Assembly: GCF_011058255.1 (NCBI RefSeq)
Contig: NZ_JAALFH010000066.1
Coordinates: forward strand, 180,296 to 244,295
Length of the DNA: 64,000 nt
Source of the DNA: Thioalkalivibrio sp. XN8
GTDB lineage: Bacteria; Pseudomonadota; Gammaproteobacteria; Steroidobacterales; XN24
Direction of reading: 5' to 3'
Shown: piece by piece, positions 18,416 to 28,625 of the stretch
How the letters are laid out: every line of letters starts with the position of its first letter
Position numbering within the stretch: position 1 is the stretch's first letter
Position numbers and translations under genes: made by a program
Notes under the pieces: model-generated
What the model was told of the DNA's origin: nothing
Database searches by the model: none
The model's input: only the letters and a program-made list of their open reading frames with translations

Positions 18416-18671
18416 CGTCCGTCCCCCGGTTGACGCGCTCCAGCACGAAGCTCGGCCGGTCGCCGTTGCGATAGTAGGTGAACTGCTGCTGCAGCTGCGC
18501 CAGCTTGGCCTCCCGCGCCGCCTCGCTGGCGAACCACTGGTACTGCTCCCAGTCGTCGCCCAGCAGGGGCCGCATGGGGTCCTGCTCCGGCAGGCTGAGC
18601 CGGATGCCCCAGGCCTTGGGCGCGTCCGGCAGGGGGCGGCTGCGGTTGTGCTCGTGACAGGCGGCGGTCAT
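18405..18671 (-). CDS. Conserved small protein of unknown function
   Basis: 88 residues, no domain recognised, no signal or membrane segment. It has a charged/aromatic middle (GDDWEQYQWFASEAAREAKL) and a C-terminal FTYYRNGDRPSFVLERVNR. The coding pattern is convincing because it ends inside the thioesterase start region with an 11-base overlap typical of coupled genes. It is the first gene of a minus-strand trio with the thioesterase and a TonB receptor, and its start nearly touches the divergent ATPase region. No function can be assigned. Confidence 0.65.
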   Translation of the reverse strand: MTAACHEHNRSRPLPDAPKAWGIRLSLPEQDPMRPLLGDDWEQYQWFASEAAREAKLAQLQQQFTYYRNGDRPSFVLERVNRGTDDGS

Positions 18672-18768
18672 GGCGGCTTCCAGCGATGGTCCGGCCGACT
18701 ATTATTCGCGGCCGGCGCGTCACATGCCACCCCGCCGCCACTTGGCGGCCCGGCAGCGGTCGCGGACA

Positions 18769-21700
18769 ATGGCCGGCATGGAGGAATCCAGCCAGACGCC
18801 CGGCGACGGGCCCGGGCCCGCTCCGGCACGACCCGCCGGCCGGCGGGACGGGGGCTTCTTCGTCGCCGGCGGCCCGGTAGGGCCGGACCGCGCCTGCTAC
18901 GTGGTGCGGGGAGCCGACCGCCAGCTGCTCGACCGGCTGCTGGCGGGCGACTATTGCCACGTCATCGCCCCGCGCTACTCCGGCAAGACGAGCCTCGCCG
19001 CCAACGTGGCCCGGCGGCTGCGGGAGGCGGGTGGCCAGGCGGCCGTCGTGGACTTGTCCCAGCTCGGCAGCCGCGACGGTTCCACGGAGGTAGGACGCTG
19101 GTATTACGGCCTGGCGTACCGCATCGTGCGCGACCTGCGCCTGAAACTGGACCTGCAGCGCTGGTGGCAGGATCATCTCCCGCTGCCGCCCGCGCAGCGT
19201 CTCGCCGAGTTCTTCTGGGAAGCGGTCATCCGGGGCACCGAGGGCCCGCTGGCGATCTTCCTGGACGAGATCGAGAGCGTCGAGCAGGCGGACTACGCGG
19301 CCGAGCTGTTCCGGGTCGTGCGGGCCTGCTTCGACGCCCGCGCGGCCGAGCCGGAGTACGGGCGGCTCAGCTTCGTGCTGCTCGGCACGGCGTTGCCGGC
19401 GGGTGCCGCGGCACGCGCCAGCGAGGCCGTCACCGAGATCAGCAGCCGCATCGAGCTGCAGGACTTCCAGTTCGAGCAGGCGCGCAACCTGGCCCCGGGG
19501 CTCGGGCTGCCGGCGGGGGATGCCGAGCGTGCCCTGTACCGGGTCATGTACTGGACTTCCGGCCATCCCTACCTGACCCAGCGGCTGTGCCAGGCCATCG
19601 CCCGCAACACCGGCCCGGCCTGTTCGGACGAGGTGGTGGACGAGCTCGTGCGGTCGCGCTTCCTCGGCCGCAACACGGTGCGGACGGAGGCCAGCATGAG
19701 CCGCGTGCTGGACGGCCTGGACCGGGCCGGCAAGCTGGCGCGCCCGGCGCTGCGGCTCTATCGCCGCATCCATCGCGGCCGCCGGCTGCGCCACGACCCC
19801 GACAACCCCAAGCACGAATTACTGCGGGTCTGCGGCCTCGCCACCCTCGGGCCGGACCGCCGCCTGGCGGTACGCAACCGCATCTACGCCGAGGTCTTTT
19901 CGGGCCGCTGGGCGCGCGAAGCCCTGCCCGTGGAATGGGGCCGGATCGCGCGCGTCGCGGCCGTGCTCGCGCTGGTCGTCGGCGCCGGCTGGAGTTACGT
20001 CGAGGTGTTGCCGAGGCCCTACGTGGAGACCCTCAAGGTGGCGTCGGTCGAGCTCGACGAGGCGCGACGGGCCTGGCAGGCCCTGGGCCGGTTGCCGGGC
20101 TTCGGTGCCCGGGCGGACCGGCTGTTCGCCCGGGTACTCATCCGGCGCAGCCGGCTGGCCGACGACTGGGCCGTGGTCGCCGAGGCCGACGACCTGCTCC
20201 GATCCTTGCCGGGCTTCGCCTCGCGGGCCGATGCGCTGCAGGTGGAATTCTGGGAGCGGCGCGCGGCAGCGGCGGAGGCGGCCGAGCGGCGCGACGAGGC
20301 GCTGCTCTACCGCCTGCGCGCCTATGAGGCCGGGCCAACCGCTGACGCCGGCCGGGCTGCGGCGCTGGCCGGCGGCGACTACGGGTCGCTGCTGGCCGTC
20401 ATCCGCGCTGCCGGGCCGGTGGCGGCCGTCGCCATGGACCCGGCGGACGGCGCGCTGGTCACCCTGGGCAGCGGCAACGTCCTGCAGCGTTGGGACGCTG
20501 ATACCGGCGTCGCGCTGGACCAGCTGGAGCTGCTGGCGGAAGAGTTCCTGCCGGTGCGTCGTCGCCTTGGGATCGATGCCCCGGGGCCGGTTGCCGCCGT
20601 GCGGCTGGAACTGGAGATCGAGCACGAGGATCCGGCCCGCCTGCAGGCTCGCCTGGCGGCGCCTTCGGGCCGCAGCATGGCGTTGTCCCTGGCGGCAGCG
20701 GCCCGGGACGAGGTCTCACTCGTCCTGGGCGAGCGCCAGGCCGCCGGCCTGCGGGAGTTCCGCGGTGAGGAGGCGCTGGGGACCTGGACGCTGGAGCTCG
20801 AGGATCGGCAGGCGGGACGCCCCGGGACCCTGGTCGCATGGCGCCTGCGCCTGTCGGCCGCCAGCGGGCACCAGGCCGAGGATCGCCCCGAGAATCCCTT
20901 GCCGATCGACCCGCCGGGCCGGACCTCCGCCGTCATCGCGGCACTTGCGCCGGGCGGCGTGCGCGCCGCGACCGCCCCGGCCGACGCGGCGGTGGGCGGG
21001 CGTCTCGAGGGGTGGGATGCCCGCACCGGCGCCGGCCTGTTCGCGCTGGCGCTGGCAGCCGGCGAACGCGCCCTGGAGTTCCTGCCCAACGGCGGTCTCC
21101 TGCTGGTGGAGCGGCGCGGATCTCGACAGCGCTTCCAGGTCCTGGACGGCGCGGACGGAACCGTCCTGTTCGCCCGTGAGTACTCGACGCCGCTCGGCGC
21201 CGGCCCTGCGGCCGCGCCGGACGGGCGCTTCCTGGCCGTCGTCGAGACCGAGCCAAGAGTGGCCCGGGTACTGGAGCTCGAGACCGGCCGCAACGTGTTC
21301 CAGCTGGCGCTGGCCGGCGAGGCGACGGCCGTGGCGGTGGCGCCGGGGGGGCTGCTGTTCGCGGCCGCCGACGGCGACGGCTTCATTCGGCTCTGGCACA
21401 CCACCGACGGTGCCCTGGCGGCCGAGCTTCGGGGCGGCGCGCCGGCGACTGGCCTGGCCTTCGATCCAGCGGGCCGCTGGCTCGTGGCCGTCGACGCGGC
21501 CGGGCGCCTGCAGGCCTGGGATGTTGCGGCAGCGGCCCAGGCGCCGGCACTGGTGCGTCCGGACAGCGACGGCCGCTTCAGCCTGGCGGCCGGTGGCGGC
21601 CGGCTGCTGGCGCTCGATGCCGGGCGCGGCCTCGAATACTGGAACCTGGGGGCCGGCGCCGCGCTCGCGCCCGTATTGCGCGACGGCGGGCTGCGCGGGC

Positions 21701-22821
21701 CGGCTGCAGCCGGGCGGGCTTACGCCTTGCGGATCGAGGACGGCCGCGTGGTCAGCGGCCTGGGCAGTCGCGTGTTGCGCGTCTGGCAGCCCCGCCCGGC
21801 GGCCGATCCACTGGCCCTGCCGCGATTGCCGCAGCTGGTCGCGCTGGCGCCTTCGGGCCTGCGGGCGGCGGCCGGGACCAGCGACGGCCGCGTCGTGGTG
21901 CGCTTGCGCGACCCGGAGTCGCGGCACCTGCATTTCGCCACCCTGACGGGCGCCGAGACCCGCCACGGCGACGGCGTGGCCGGCCTCGCCTTCGCCGCGG
22001 ACGGACATCGCCTGGCCAGCGCCGGCGGCGACGGCAGCGTGCTGTTGTGGGACGCGCGTGACGGACGCCTGCTGGGCGTGCCGCTGCAGCACGGCCTCGG
22101 CGAGCTGGCCGGGCTGGAACTGGCGGCCGACGGCCGCACCCTGGTCACGGCGGGAGCGCGAGGGGCGCGGAGCTGGAACGCGGAGACGGGGGCGCCCGGG
22201 CCCATGCTGGGCCCCGGGCGTGCCGTGAGCGCCGTGGGGCTGGATGACGCCGGTACCCGCGTGTTCACGGGGACGCCGGCCGGCCTGGTGGAACGTTGGG
22301 ACCTCGACAGCGGCGAGCGGCTGTGGTTCGCCGCGCTGGATGCGCCGGTGGGACGCATCGCCGTGAACGGTGACGGCAGCCGGGTGGCGGCGGCGAGTCC
22401 GACCGGCCTGGTTGGCGCCTGGGGGCTGGACGGGGGCGCGCGGCGCGCTACCGTGCTGCTCGCCGCGCCGGTGCTGGAGGTCCGGTTCTCGCCGGACGGG
22501 GAAACCCTGCTCGCCCAGACTGCGGGTTGGCTGCACCGCCTCGGCATTGTCGACGGCCGCCTGGAAGTGCTCGGCAGCCGCCTGCTGCCGGCCTCGGTGG
22601 CGCCCGGCGCCTGGCGCAGCGCCAATGCGCGGGGCAGCCGCGTGACCGTCGTGGGCGGTCCCCGCGCCGAGGCCATGGCCGTGCTCGACTTCGAGCGCCC
22701 GGCGCCGCCCGCCGAGGACTGGCGGCCGGCGCTCGAATCCTGGCAGCGGCGCCTGCACCTCTATTTCGACGCCGCCGGCGACCTGGTGGAGGAGCGGCCG
22801 ATCGAGGCGGCGGTCCAATAA
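18769..22821 (+). CDS. AAA-like ATPase / transmembrane / beta-propeller protein with inserted P-domain-like segment
   Basis: About 1350 residues. The N-terminus is an AAA_35-type ATPase: FFVAGG start, Walker A APRYSGKTS at about 67-75, Walker B IFLDE at about 163-167, and TSGHPYLTQRLC at about 263, the family's sensor region. One transmembrane helix lies at about 393-412 (VAAVLALVVGAGW), then a helical region. The rest is a WD40-like propeller with blades such as DGFIRLWHTTDG and GGDGSVLLWDARDG. Residues about 600-697 interrupt the propeller and resemble a proprotein-convertase P domain (GTWTLELEDR, GTLVAWRLRL). Topology would put the ATPase inside and the propeller outside. The ATG at 18769 is chosen because residues before it look non-coding; 18670 and 18778 are alternatives. 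Function unknown. Confidence 0.85.
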   Translation: MAGMEESSQTPGDGPGPAPARPAGRRDGGFFVAGGPVGPDRACYVVRGADRQLLDRLLAGDYCHVIAPRYSGKTSLAANVARRLREAGGQAAVVDLSQLGSRDGSTEVGRWYYGLAYRIVRDLRLKLDLQRWWQDHLPLPPAQRLAEFFWEAVIRGTEGPLAIFLDEIESVEQADYAAELFRVVRACFDARAAEPEYGRLSFVLLGTALPAGAAARASEAVTEISSRIELQDFQFEQARNLAPGLGLPAGDAERALYRVMYWTSGHPYLTQRLCQAIARNTGPACSDEVVDELVRSRFLGRNTVRTEASMSRVLDGLDRAGKLARPALRLYRRIHRGRRLRHDPDNPKHELLRVCGLATLGPDRRLAVRNRIYAEVFSGRWAREALPVEWGRIARVAAVLALVVGAGWSYVEVLPRPYVETLKVASVELDEARRAWQALGRLPGFGARADRLFARVLIRRSRLADDWAVVAEADDLLRSLPGFASRADALQVEFWERRAAAAEAAERRDEALLYRLRAYEAGPTADAGRAAALAGGDYGSLLAVIRAAGPVAAVAMDPADGALVTLGSGNVLQRWDADTGVALDQLELLAEEFLPVRRRLGIDAPGPVAAVRLELEIEHEDPARLQARLAAPSGRSMALSLAAAARDEVSLVLGERQAAGLREFRGEEALGTWTLELEDRQAGRPGTLVAWRLRLSAASGHQAEDRPENPLPIDPPGRTSAVIAALAPGGVRAATAPADAAVGGRLEGWDARTGAGLFALALAAGERALEFLPNGGLLLVERRGSRQRFQVLDGADGTVLFAREYSTPLGAGPAAAPDGRFLAVVETEPRVARVLELETGRNVFQLALAGEATAVAVAPGGLLFAAADGDGFIRLWHTTDGALAAELRGGAPATGLAFDPAGRWLVAVDAAGRLQAWDVAAAAQAPALVRPDSDGRFSLAAGGGRLLALDAGRGLEYWNLGAGAALAPVLRDGGLRGPAAAGRAYALRIEDGRVVSGLGSRVLRVWQPRPAADPLALPRLPQLVALAPSGLRAAAGTSDGRVVVRLRDPESRHLHFATLTGAETRHGDGVAGLAFAADGHRLASAGGDGSVLLWDARDGRLLGVPLQHGLGELAGLELAADGRTLVTAGARGARSWNAETGAPGPMLGPGRAVSAVGLDDAGTRVFTGTPAGLVERWDLDSGERLWFAALDAPVGRIAVNGDGSRVAAASPTGLVGAWGLDGGARRATVLLAAPVLEVRFSPDGETLLAQTAGWLHRLGIVDGRLEVLGSRLLPASVAPGAWRSANARGSRVTVVGGPRAEAMAVLDFERPAPPAEDWRPALESWQRRLHLYFDAAGDLVEERPIEAAVQ

Positions 22822-22892
22822 TGTGAACCAGCGCCGCTTGCGGGCAGGTGCGGCGGACTAGACTCGTCCCCGGAACAGTGAGGACGATGCTC

Positions 22893-23288
22893 ATGAAACC
22901 TGTGCTTGCCCTGATCCTGTGCACGTTCGTCGTGCTGGCCTCCGGCTGCGAGGAGAAGCGGCCTATCACTGTGGCCGAGTTCATGGAGAACGAGGCGGCG
23001 CTCTACGGCACCCTGGCGCGCTGCGACCGGGAGCCGGGTTCGGTCGACCCGCAGGAATGCCAGAACGCCCGCACGGCCGGGGAGCGGATTGCCACCATCG
23101 AGGAACGCCTGCTGCGCCAGGCGCGCAACGAGGCTTTCGAGGCGGCCCGGGCGGAATACCGGGCGCGCCTGGATCGCGAGCGCGAACTGCGGCTGAAAGC
23201 CGAGGCGGAGGCCGAGGACGCGCGGCTGCGGGCCCTGCTCCACGCCGAGCCGCAAGCAGACGCGCGCGAGATCCCGCGGCCGGAATAA
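22893..23288 (+). CDS. EexN-family lipoprotein
   Basis: 131 residues. The ATG at 22893 has AGGA 8 bases upstream; the ATG at 22887 is too close to it. The signal ends in lipobox LASGC (Cys19). The mature part starts CEEKRPITVAEFMENEAAL and contains a Cys pair (ARCDREPG, DPQECQNA), the pattern of EexN lipoproteins named from plasmid entry exclusion. A charged coiled-coil (ERLLRQARNEAFEAARAEYRA) makes up the second half. No conjugation gene is nearby, so entry exclusion is not implied. It follows the ATPase gene after 71 bases and may be transcribed with it. Confidence 0.75.
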   Translation: MKPVLALILCTFVVLASGCEEKRPITVAEFMENEAALYGTLARCDREPGSVDPQECQNARTAGERIATIEERLLRQARNEAFEAARAEYRARLDRERELRLKAEAEAEDARLRALLHAEPQADAREIPRPE

Positions 23289-23306
23289 GGCCGCCGCCGA
23301 GGCCGC

Positions 23307-24029
23307 CTAGTGGTGATGTCCCGGCTGGTGCTGCTCCGTGGCCGGCATGGCGTGCCCGCCATGGCCGCCACCGGCCAGCTTCTGCAGCGGCGTCACCATC
23401 GTCCAGGCGCCGAACAGCACCAGTAACCACCCGAGCAGCCGGCGGCGCCGCGCCGTGAGCAAGGTGCCGCTGCGTCCGGAGGCCCAGGTCACGCCGATCA
23501 TGGCCGGCGCGGTGCCGAGGCCGAACACCGCCATGAACAGCGCGCCTTCGGCGGCCCCGCCCGTGCCGGCGGCGGCGGCCAGCATCCCGTAGACCAGGCC
23601 GCACGGCAGCCAGCCCCACAAGGCGCCGAGCGCCAGCGCCTGGCCGGCGTGCCGGGGCGGCACGAAACGGCGGGCCAGCGGCGCGAGCCGCTGCCAGAGC
23701 CGGGCGCCGGCGGCCTCCAGCGGGGCCAGCACGCGCAGGTTGATCGCCACCTGCAGCCCGAGCAGCACCAATACCGCTCCCATCAGCAGCCGCAGCCAGG
23801 GGCCCAGGCCCATGGCGCCCGCCAGGCCGGCCCCGATGGCCCCGGCGATGGCGCCCGCCATGGCGTAGCTGGCAATCCTGCCGGCGCTGTAGGACACCGC
23901 CATCGCCGGCCGGCCGCCGCCGGCCATGCCCAGGGCACCGGCGATGCCGCCGCACATGCCGAGACAGTGCACGCTGCCCACCAGGCCGCCCAGTAACGCT
24001 GCCGCCAGGCCGGTTTCCATCAGGGTCAT
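23307..24029 (-). CDS. TauE/SafE-type membrane protein of the cco cluster
   Basis: 240 residues with about six hydrophobic segments. It starts with GGLVGSVHCLGMCGGIAGAL, whose HCxGMCGG motif is typical of the SafE/UreH-like proteins that close many ccoNOQP-GHIS clusters. The cysteine/histidine motif and a His-rich C-terminal tail (seven His in the last 20 residues) suggest metal handling, plausibly copper for the oxidase. Transport of sulfur compounds is only a family name. Its ATG overlaps the ccoS stop by 4 bases, so it is the last gene of the cluster. Confidence 0.85.
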   Translation of the reverse strand: MTLMETGLAAALLGGLVGSVHCLGMCGGIAGALGMAGGGRPAMAVSYSAGRIASYAMAGAIAGAIGAGLAGAMGLGPWLRLLMGAVLVLLGLQVAINLRVLAPLEAAGARLWQRLAPLARRFVPPRHAGQALALGALWGWLPCGLVYGMLAAAAGTGGAAEGALFMAVFGLGTAPAMIGVTWASGRSGTLLTARRRRLLGWLLVLFGAWTMVTPLQKLAGGGHGGHAMPATEQHQPGHHH

Positions 24030-24232
24030 GGCTCTTTCTCCTCGGGGTCGGGCCCTGCGGCGTCCGGCGCCTCGCCGGATGCCGGCGGGCGCGAGTCGTC
24101 GTCCAGGAGGATTCTCCAGGCGGGGCTGTCGAGGTCGTCGAACTGGCCGCTGTTCACGGCCCAGAAAAAGGCCCAGACCGCCCCGATCACGATCAGGATC
24201 CCCATCGGGATCATCAGGTACAGGATGCTCAT
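24026..24232 (-). CDS. ccoS: cbb3-type oxidase assembly protein CcoS
   Basis: 68 residues. One N-terminal membrane helix (ILYLMIPMGILIVIGAVWAFFW) is followed by NSGQFDDLDSPAWRILLDDD, the CcoS signature. A Pro/Glu-rich tail ends the protein. CcoS is needed for maturation of cbb3 cytochrome oxidase, including cofactor insertion, in Rhodobacter and Pseudomonas. It starts inside the ccoI stop (ATGA overlap) and ends in the same way on the tauE-like gene. Confidence 0.93.
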   Translation of the reverse strand: MSILYLMIPMGILIVIGAVWAFFWAVNSGQFDDLDSPAWRILLDDDSRPPASGEAPDAAGPDPEEKEP

Positions 24233-26688
24233 GCGCCGGCCGCTCCGGTCAGCGCCGGCGGGACGGGTGCGGCGACGCTCCGGGGCGGGCGCGACAGCCG
24301 CAGGGCATTGAGCACCACCAGCAGCGAACTGGCCGACATGCCGATGGCCGCCATCCAGGGCGCGATCAAGCCCGCCGCCGCCAGCGGCAGGGCGATGGTG
24401 TTGTAACCCGCCGCCCAGGCCAGGTTCTGGCGCACGATGCCGAGCGTGCGGCGGGCCTGCAGCAGGCCCTCCGCCAGCGGTCCCAGCGACTCGCCGAGCA
24501 GCACCATGTCGGCGCTGGTCTGGGCCAGCGGCGTGCCGCCGGCCATGGCCACGGACACGTCCGCGCCAGCCAGGACCGGCGCGTCGTTCACCCCGTCGCC
24601 GACCATTACCACCGCTTCGCCCGCCTGCTGGCGCTGCCGCAGCAGGGCCAGCTTGTCCTCGGGCGTCATGCCCGCCTGCCAGCGCTCGATGCCGACGGCG
24701 GCGGCCACGTGCGCCACCGCTTCGGGCGTGTCGCCGCTGGCGATCTCGGTCGCCAGGCCGAGCGCCGCGAGTTCGGCGACCTGCTCGCGCGCGCCCCGCC
24801 GGAGGCGGTCGGCCAGCCGGAACACGGCCCGCACCGCGCCCTCGTCGGCCAGGCACACCACGGTATCGTCGCCATGCAGCGCCGGCGCGGCGACGCCGGG
24901 CAGCGCCGCGGCCCAGTCCGGCTTGCCCAGGCGCCAGCGCCGCCCGTCCACCGTGCCCTCGATGCCGCAGCCCGGCGCCACCTTGACCTCGGCGGCGGGG
25001 CCCGCCGGGTGCGCCATGGCGAAGGCGCGCGCGATGGGATGTTCCGAGACCGACTCCAGCGCCGCAGCGACGGCGAGGGCCCGCTCGGACGACAGGTCAT
25101 CGAGCGGCTCGACCGCCGTGATGCGCAGCTGGCCGAGCGTGAGCGTGCCGGTCTTGTCGAGGATCACCCGGCGCGCCCGGGCGAGGCGCTCGATGGCGCC
25201 CGCGCGGGTGACCAGCAGCCCGCGCCGGGCGAGCAGGCCGGTGGCGGCGGTGAGCGCGGCCGGCGTCGCGATGGAGAGGGCGCAGGGACAGGTCACCACC
25301 AGCACCGCCAGCGTGATCTCGAAGGCGCGGGCGGGATCGATGGCGTGCCACGCGAACCAGGTCAGGGCGGCGGCGCTCAGCACCCCGACCACGAACCAGC
25401 GCGCGACGCGGTCCGCGGCGGCCGCGATCGGCGTGCGCTCCGCCTGGGCCCGATCGAGCAGGCGCCCGATGTTGGAGACCAGGGTCTCGCTGCCGGTGCG
25501 CTCGACTTCCAGCTCGAGCGGGTCGCCGAGGTTGATGCTGCCGGCCAGCGCCGGCTCCCCGCGATTGCGGCGGCGCGGCCGGGACTCGCCGGTCAGCATG
25601 GCCTCGTCCAGCCGGGTGCCGTCCTGCAGCAGGCGCCCGTCGGCCGGCAGCGTCTCGCCGTGCCGGACCGAGACGACATTGCCGACCCGCAACTCGCGCA
25701 GTGCCACGGTCTCCCAGCTGCCGTCGGCCGCGCGCCGCCGGGCAGCCTCGGGCAGGAGGCGCGCCAGCGCTTCCTGGGTGTCGCCGGCGTGGTGGCGGGC
25801 GCTCATCTCCAGGTAGCGTGCCAGCGAGAGGAAGAAGACGAACATCGTCACCGAGTCGAAGTACACCTCGCCCTGGCCGGACCAGGTGTGGAGGACGCTC
25901 GCCGACCAGGCTGCGCCGACGGCAAGCGCCACCGGCACGTCCATCCCCGGCCGGCCCGAGCGCAGGTCGCGCCAGGCCCCGGCGAAGAAGGGCCGGCCTG
26001 AATACAGCGCCACCGGCGTGGCCACCAGCAGGCTGACCCAGCGGAACAGCTGCTCGAGGCCGGGATCCATGTCCTGGAAGGCGCCGACATACAGCGCCAC
26101 CGCATACATCATCACCTGCATCATGCCGATGCCGGCCACGCCGAGACGGCGCAGGGCGGCGCGGCGCTCCCGGAGCGCCATCTCGCTCGCCCCGACGCTG
26201 CCGGGATGGGGCTTGTAGCCCAGGCGGGAGAGCACGCCCAGCGCGCCGCTCAAGGGCAGCTTCTCCGGGTTCCAGACCAGCCGCGCCCGTGCCGTGGCCG
26301 GGTTGACGCGGATCTCCCGCACGCCCGGGACCTGTTCGAGGCTGCGCTCGATCAGCCAGCCGCAGGCGGCGCAGCGCACGCCCTCGACCAGCATGGTGCA
26401 GCTGCGCAGGCCGTCGCCGGCCGGGGCACTTACTGCCTGGAGCATCTCGGGCCGATCGAAGGGTTGCCACGGCAGCTCCGGCGCCGCGCTGAGGGCAGCC
26501 TCGGCCGGCCGGCCGGCGGGCAGGGTGCGGAACCGGTAGAAATCGGCCAGCCCGCTCTCGCGGATCAGCTCTGCCACGGCCTTGCAGCCGGGACAGCAGA
26601 CCCGGTGCGCCTCACCCTCGATCTGGACGAACCAGGGTTCGGTGCCGGAGAGCGGCTCGCCGCAATGGAAGCAGCTGGCCTCGCTCAC
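24229..26688 (-). CDS. ccoI: Copper-transporting P1B ATPase CcoI/FixI
   Basis: 819 residues, GTG start. An N-terminal Cys-rich segment (CFHCGEPLSG, CCPGCKA) precedes a heavy-metal-associated domain with CAACGW. Eight membrane helices follow, with the CPC ion-binding motif in VVTCPCALSIATPAAL. The phosphorylation site is DKTGTLTLG with Asp511, and the hinge is GDGVNDAPVL. CcoI exports copper from the cytosol for the Cu-B centre of cbb3 oxidase. It lies 6 bases after ccoH and overlaps ccoS by 4. Confidence 0.96.
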   Translation of the reverse strand: MSEASCFHCGEPLSGTEPWFVQIEGEAHRVCCPGCKAVAELIRESGLADFYRFRTLPAGRPAEAALSAAPELPWQPFDRPEMLQAVSAPAGDGLRSCTMLVEGVRCAACGWLIERSLEQVPGVREIRVNPATARARLVWNPEKLPLSGALGVLSRLGYKPHPGSVGASEMALRERRAALRRLGVAGIGMMQVMMYAVALYVGAFQDMDPGLEQLFRWVSLLVATPVALYSGRPFFAGAWRDLRSGRPGMDVPVALAVGAAWSASVLHTWSGQGEVYFDSVTMFVFFLSLARYLEMSARHHAGDTQEALARLLPEAARRRAADGSWETVALRELRVGNVVSVRHGETLPADGRLLQDGTRLDEAMLTGESRPRRRNRGEPALAGSINLGDPLELEVERTGSETLVSNIGRLLDRAQAERTPIAAAADRVARWFVVGVLSAAALTWFAWHAIDPARAFEITLAVLVVTCPCALSIATPAALTAATGLLARRGLLVTRAGAIERLARARRVILDKTGTLTLGQLRITAVEPLDDLSSERALAVAAALESVSEHPIARAFAMAHPAGPAAEVKVAPGCGIEGTVDGRRWRLGKPDWAAALPGVAAPALHGDDTVVCLADEGAVRAVFRLADRLRRGAREQVAELAALGLATEIASGDTPEAVAHVAAAVGIERWQAGMTPEDKLALLRQRQQAGEAVVMVGDGVNDAPVLAGADVSVAMAGGTPLAQTSADMVLLGESLGPLAEGLLQARRTLGIVRQNLAWAAGYNTIALPLAAAGLIAPWMAAIGMSASSLLVVLNALRLSRPPRSVAAPVPPALTGAAGA

Positions 26689-26694
26689 GATGTC

Positions 26695-27203
26695 TCAGGG
26701 GGTCGCCGGCGGCGCCAGCCGCAGCTCGGCTTCGCCGGCCACTTCGCCGGACAGCCGCCAGCTGCCGTCGCTGGGGTAGAGCTGGACATACCAGCGCCCC
26801 TCGAGGGGCGGCAGGCTGCCGCTCCAGCCGGCGGGCGTGCGCACCAGCTCGACGACGTGGTCGCGCTCGGCCACCAGCGGGTGGGACAGGCGGAGCTGCA
26901 GGCCCTCGGGCTCCACCGTGGCGGGCCACAGTTCCAGTTCCACCAGGTCCGCACCCGGGACGAAGCGGATGTTTGCTTCGACGTCCAGGGCCGCTGCCGC
27001 CAGGTCGCGCTCGCGGCGCAGCTCGGTGCTGCGATTGATCCGCGAGTAGTCGTCCACGACCATGGGATTGGGCGAGCGCGTGGCGAGCCAGATAGTGAAC
27101 ATGCTCGCCGCCACTACGCTCGCCGGCAGTGCGATCAGGAACCACGGCCAGAACTGCCGGTACCAGGGGGGCGGCGCGTCGTCGCGATGCCTCAGGTGAT
27201 CCA

Positions 27204-27204
<1 letters not shown>
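26695..27204 (-). CDS. ccoH: FixH/CcoH family assembly protein
   Basis: 169 residues. A short cytosolic start (MDHLRHRDDAPPPWYRQFW) leads into one membrane helix (PWFLIALPASVVAASMFTIW) and a periplasmic beta domain ending ELRLAPPATP. VVDDYSRINR after the helix matches FixH/CcoH. The protein stabilises and assembles cbb3 oxidase. Its ATG overlaps the ccoG stop by one base (TGATG), a coupled-translation arrangement. Confidence 0.9.

Positions 27205-28624
<1,420 letters not shown>

Positions 28625-28625
<1 letters not shown>

Noticed and set aside
18670..18768. Extended N-terminus of the ATPase from ATG 18670
   Set aside because: Residues before FFVAGG are Arg/Pro/His-rich without family similarity, and this ATG lies inside the start of the divergent gene.
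20716..22818. 700-residue minus-strand open frame under the propeller gene
   Set aside because: The plus-strand frame has clear domains. The minus frame is Arg/Gln-rich without motifs.
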